From contig BPUI01000001.1 of assembly GCA_019973575.1 (NCBI GenBank), forward strand, positions 124,001 through 188,000: a stretch of 64,000 nt of DNA. The letters run 5' to 3'. Both the position numbers and the translations under genes were made by a program. Every line of letters begins with the position of its first letter. Position 1 is the first letter of the stretch. The stretch is from Gemmatimonadetes bacterium T265 (GTDB taxonomy: Bacteria; Gemmatimonadota; Gemmatimonadetes; Gemmatimonadales; Gemmatimonadaceae). Shown here piece by piece: positions 61,718-64,000 of the stretch. The notes below the pieces were generated by a model that saw nothing but the letters and a program-made list of their open reading frames with translations, did not search any database and was not told the DNA's origin.

Positions 61718-62179
61718 CTACTTCATGTCGAGATCGCGTACCTCTTCGGGCGCCGTCTGCGGCGACGAGTCCCCGTACGCTTCGCTGCGCGCGACCTCCT
61801 CCATCTGCGCGATGTTCGCCTCGTCGCGGCGCGTCGGCGTATCAAACGCGCGGAACACCGAACTCCCGCAGACCTGGCACTTCATCGCCGCCGGGACCTC
61901 GCCGCGGAAGAACTGCTCCGCCCCGCACGTCACGCACACCATCGTCGTGACCGAGGCCATCACAGGATTCGCCATCTGCCGCCGCAGCGCATCGCCGCTC
62001 GCCTCCCTCTCCAGCCGACGGTCGGCCCGCTCGTCGCCCGAGTGATCGCCGCGCCGAGTCTGCTCGTCCGACGAATCGGGCTCGTGGCGCCCGCCGGCCG
62101 CGCCGCGCGCCGGCTTGTGCGTCTCTTCCGCGCGCTGCGGGGTGAGCGTGCTCTCATTGTCCTTCGGCAAATCCGCCAT
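61718..62179 (-). CDS. Zinc-ribbon protein with disordered N-terminus
   Basis: A 153-residue soluble protein. The first 65 residues are charged and disordered (TPQRAEETHKPARG..., Asp/Glu/Arg-rich), then a compact zinc ribbon with VCVTCGAEQFF and MKCQVCGSSVF (two CxxC pairs about 19 apart), and an acidic tail. It resembles small zinc-ribbon regulators or RNA-polymerase-associated factors, but I cannot name the family. It heads the run leading to the 2-hydroxyacid dehydrogenase, pilT and dapA-family genes. Confidence 0.75.
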   Translation of the reverse strand: MADLPKDNESTLTPQRAEETHKPARGAAGGRHEPDSSDEQTRRGDHSGDERADRRLEREASGDALRRQMANPVMASVTTMVCVTCGAEQFFRGEVPAAMKCQVCGSSVFRAFDTPTRRDEANIAQMEEVARSEAYGDSSPQTAPEEVRDLDMK

Positions 62180-62239
62180 GCGTAGCTCCGGTTCGAGTGC
62201 GTCGTGAGGCCCACGCGGCGTGCAAGAGGCGTGCGCCGC

Positions 62240-62334
62240 CCGTCACCCCCGCGAAAGCGGGGGTCCACCCGTCCGAACTGAGGAAGCCTGCCCTCTTGCG
62301 ACGGAAGGATGGGCCCCCGCTTTCGCGGGGCGAC
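62240..62334. repeat. Dispersed palindromic repeat (CCCGCGAAAGCGGG type) beside trpS
   Basis: The left part around 62240-62267 reads CACCCCCGCGAAAGCGGGGG and the right part around 62311-62331 reads CCCCCGCTTTCGCGGGG, inverted copies, with about 45 bp between them. Each arm is itself a palindrome (CCCCGCGAAAGCGGGG). I know this kind of arm as a dispersed repeat in many bacterial genomes. The right arm runs up to the trpS stop codon, so it may serve as a terminator for trpS. Confidence 0.75.
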
Positions 62335-63321
62335 TTACCGCAGCCCCATCGCCGTTCGCACCTCACCCATCGTCTCCCGCGCGATCCCGCGGCAGCGCTC
62401 GGCGCCCTCGTCGAGCGCGTCGGTCACCAGCCCCGGGTCCGCCCGCAGCGCAGCCGCGCGCCCGCGGATCGGGACGAGTTCCTGCTCCATGTGCTCGAAC
62501 AGCGCCTGCTTGCACGCGATGCACCCCCAGCCCGCGGTGCGGCACTTCTCCGCCACCTCGTCGACGACGGGCGCCGGAGAAAACGCCTTGTGCAGGTGGT
62601 AGATGTTGCACACCTCGGGCGTCCCCGGGTCCGTCTTGCGCACGCGCGCCGGGTCGGTCACCGCAGGGCGCAGCTTCTCCCAGATCGCATCCGACGACTC
62701 CATCAGCCCGATCGTGTTGCCCATCGACTTCGACATCTTCGCCTGCCCGTCGAGCCCCATGATGCGCCGCGTGGGCGTGAGCAAGGGCTTGGGCTCGGGG
62801 AAGTAGGGCCGGTCCTCGGGGGCGAAGCGCGTGTTCCACTTCCGCGCGATCTCGCGTGAGAGCTCGAGGTGCTGCACCTGGTCCTCCCCGACCGGCACCG
62901 CATCTGCGCGGTAGAGCAGGATGTCCGCGGCCTGAAGCACCGGGTACGTCAGGATCCCGACAACCACACTTTCCTGCCGCGACGCCTTGTCCTTGTATTG
63001 CGTCTGGCGCTCCAACTCGCCGAGTGGCGTGAGCGTGTTGAACACCCAGGCCAGCTCGGTATGTTCGGGCACGGCGCTCTGGCGATACAGCGTCGCGCGC
63101 GCCGGATCGATCCCCGCCGCGAGCAGCGACAAGGCCATCTCGAACGTGCGACGCCGGAGCGCGTCGGGGTCGTAGCTCCCGGTCAACGCGTGGTAGTCGA
63201 CGATGCAGAAGATCGCGCCGGCGTGCTCCCGCTGCAGCCGCACCCAGTTCTGCACCGCGCCGAGGTAGTTCCCGATGTGCAGTTCGCCCGACGGCTGGAT
63301 CCCGCTGTAGATCTGTGACAT
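62335..63321 (-). CDS. trpS: Tryptophanyl-tRNA synthetase
   Basis: A 328-residue class I aminoacyl-tRNA synthetase. HIGN in GELHIGNYLGAVQNWV (residues 15-18), the KMSKS loop in KMSKSMGNTIGL (near residue 195), FCIVDYHALTG, VGILTYPVLQAADILLYRADAVPVGEDQVQHLEL and the family's anticodon-binding helical end are present. Start ATG 63319-63321, 55 bp from the divergent inositol monophosphatase gene. Its stop lies at the edge of a dispersed repeat. Confidence 0.95.
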   Translation of the reverse strand: MSQIYSGIQPSGELHIGNYLGAVQNWVRLQREHAGAIFCIVDYHALTGSYDPDALRRRTFEMALSLLAAGIDPARATLYRQSAVPEHTELAWVFNTLTPLGELERQTQYKDKASRQESVVVGILTYPVLQAADILLYRADAVPVGEDQVQHLELSREIARKWNTRFAPEDRPYFPEPKPLLTPTRRIMGLDGQAKMSKSMGNTIGLMESSDAIWEKLRPAVTDPARVRKTDPGTPEVCNIYHLHKAFSPAPVVDEVAEKCRTAGWGCIACKQALFEHMEQELVPIRGRAAALRADPGLVTDALDEGAERCRGIARETMGEVRTAMGLR

Positions 63322-63376
63322 GCGCGCAAGCTACAAGGGCGTTCCACCCGCGCCCGAGCGCCCCTACGATCCCCCA

Positions 63377-64000
63377 ATGCCGACCACGTCCGCCGATCCT
63401 CCCGCGACGCTCGACCTCGTCGCCCTCGACCGCCTGATGCGCCACGCCGCCGCGCGCGCCGCGGCGTTCATCGCCGATCGCGCCGCGACGCGCGGCACGC
63501 TGACGTGGGAACACAAAGGCCCCGCCGACTTCGTGAGCGAGGTCGACGTCGGCGCCGAACAGCGCATCCGCGAGGCCCTGCTCGTCGCCTACCCCGACGC
63601 GCATTTCGTCGGCGAGGAGTCCTACGATCCTTCGGCGGGGCTCGGCCCCGGCCTCGGTTTCGTCGCCGACCCGCTGGACGGTACGACCAACTTCCTGCAC
63701 GGCTTTCCGTGGTACGCCGTCTCGATCGGCGCCACCTTCGCCGGCACCCCAATCGCGGGCGTCGTCCACAACGCCGCCACGGGCGAAGTCTTCTCCGCCA
63801 CGCACGGCGGCGGCGCGGTCCGCCGCACCCGCCCGGACGCCGCCCCCGAGCCGATCGCGGTCTCCAGCACGGCCGACCCCGCGCGCGCCCTCATTGGCAC
63901 CGGCTTCCCCTTCAAGAACCACGAAGAGATTCCCGCCTACAGCCGCCAGTTCGCCGTGGTCACCCGCGCCACCGCGGGCATCCGCCGCGCCGGCTCCGCC
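63377..64000 (+). CDS. Inositol monophosphatase family protein, partial (C-terminus outside window)
   Basis: About 208 residues of a Mg-dependent phosphatase are present; the usual 260-270 would run beyond the window. The metal-binding motifs are FVGEESYDP and VADPLDGTTNFLHGFPWYAVSIG, with KGPADFVSEVDVGAEQRI upstream. It probably hydrolyses inositol-1-phosphate or a related sugar phosphate (SuhB-like). The start ATG at 63377 precedes the conserved region by a normal distance. The remainder of the gene and its second metal cluster lie outside the sequence. Confidence 0.9.
   Translation, partial: MPTTSADPPATLDLVALDRLMRHAAARAAAFIADRAATRGTLTWEHKGPADFVSEVDVGAEQRIREALLVAYPDAHFVGEESYDPSAGLGPGLGFVADPLDGTTNFLHGFPWYAVSIGATFAGTPIAGVVHNAATGEVFSATHGGGAVRRTRPDAAPEPIAVSSTADPARALIGTGFPFKNHEEIPAYSRQFAVVTRATAGIRRAGSA

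Overview
The window is about 64 kb of very GC-rich (roughly 70-75% by eye), densely coding bacterial chromosome. Gene content (adenosylcobalamin-dependent ribonucleotide reductase, a long-form class II fructose-bisphosphate aldolase, a YpdA-type flavoprotein, penicillin acylase and M28 peptidases, many short lipoproteins and GTG starts) suggests a free-living, probably aerobic, Gram-negative-type bacterium. Gemmatimonadota is my best guess, by inference only: there is no rRNA or other decisive marker, and I saw no tRNA, rRNA, CRISPR array, prophage or complete insertion sequence. About three quarters of the genes lie on the minus strand, often in tight runs with GTGA, ATGA or TGATG stop/start overlaps.

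Layout. 1-4.8 kb: 3' part of a threonine aldolase, a repeat-containing lipoprotein, a YihY-type membrane protein and YtxH-like protein, then a sigma-54 response regulator preceded by a degenerate histidine-kinase-like protein. 4.8-16 kb: central carbon metabolism (fba, pgi, pyk, tal) with a PhnP-like hydrolase, a large penicillin acylase homologue and a PQQ-dependent sugar dehydrogenase. 16-20.4 kb: aminotransferase, secreted protein and two glycosyltransferases. 20.5-23.1 kb: class II ribonucleotide reductase, then a 0.7 kb unusually AT-rich non-coding stretch. 23.8-32.8 kb: cell-wall and envelope functions (amidase, PP2C phosphatase, a murQ-anmK-nagZ murein-recycling operon, gamma-glutamyltransferase). 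32.9-41 kb: glycine-zipper lipoprotein, ABC exporter with a histidine kinase and single-domain receiver, CcdA, an AraC regulator with a coupled small protein and a divergent NmrA-type oxidoreductase. 41-50.4 kb: PriA, a putative ion channel, then a tightly overlapped run reading, in transcription order, unknown protein, ubiquitin-like-fold protein, HDAC-family deacylase, methyltransferase, lone GvpL/GvpF-family protein, zinc-ribbon Ser/Thr kinase and dipeptide epimerase. 50.5-64 kb: a DUF457-like protein, a catalytically dead M3-like peptidase, glyS, YpdA-like reductase, purA, M28 peptidase, dapA-family aldolase, pilT, a 2-hydroxyacid dehydrogenase, a zinc-ribbon protein, trpS and the 5' part of an inositol monophosphatase.

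The most unusual signals not explained by genes are: (i) a heptamer, GCCTAAC/GTTAGGC, found 38 times by eye in coding and non-coding DNA and in several reading frames; (ii) a symmetric array of six plus six 14-bp units in opposite orientation around a GC-rich centre just upstream of glyS; (iii) the 44.8-50.4 kb operon that joins an orphan gas-vesicle-family protein with a ubiquitin-like-fold protein and three likely protein- or small-molecule-modifying enzymes; (iv) dispersed palindromic repeats beside pgi, tal and trpS.
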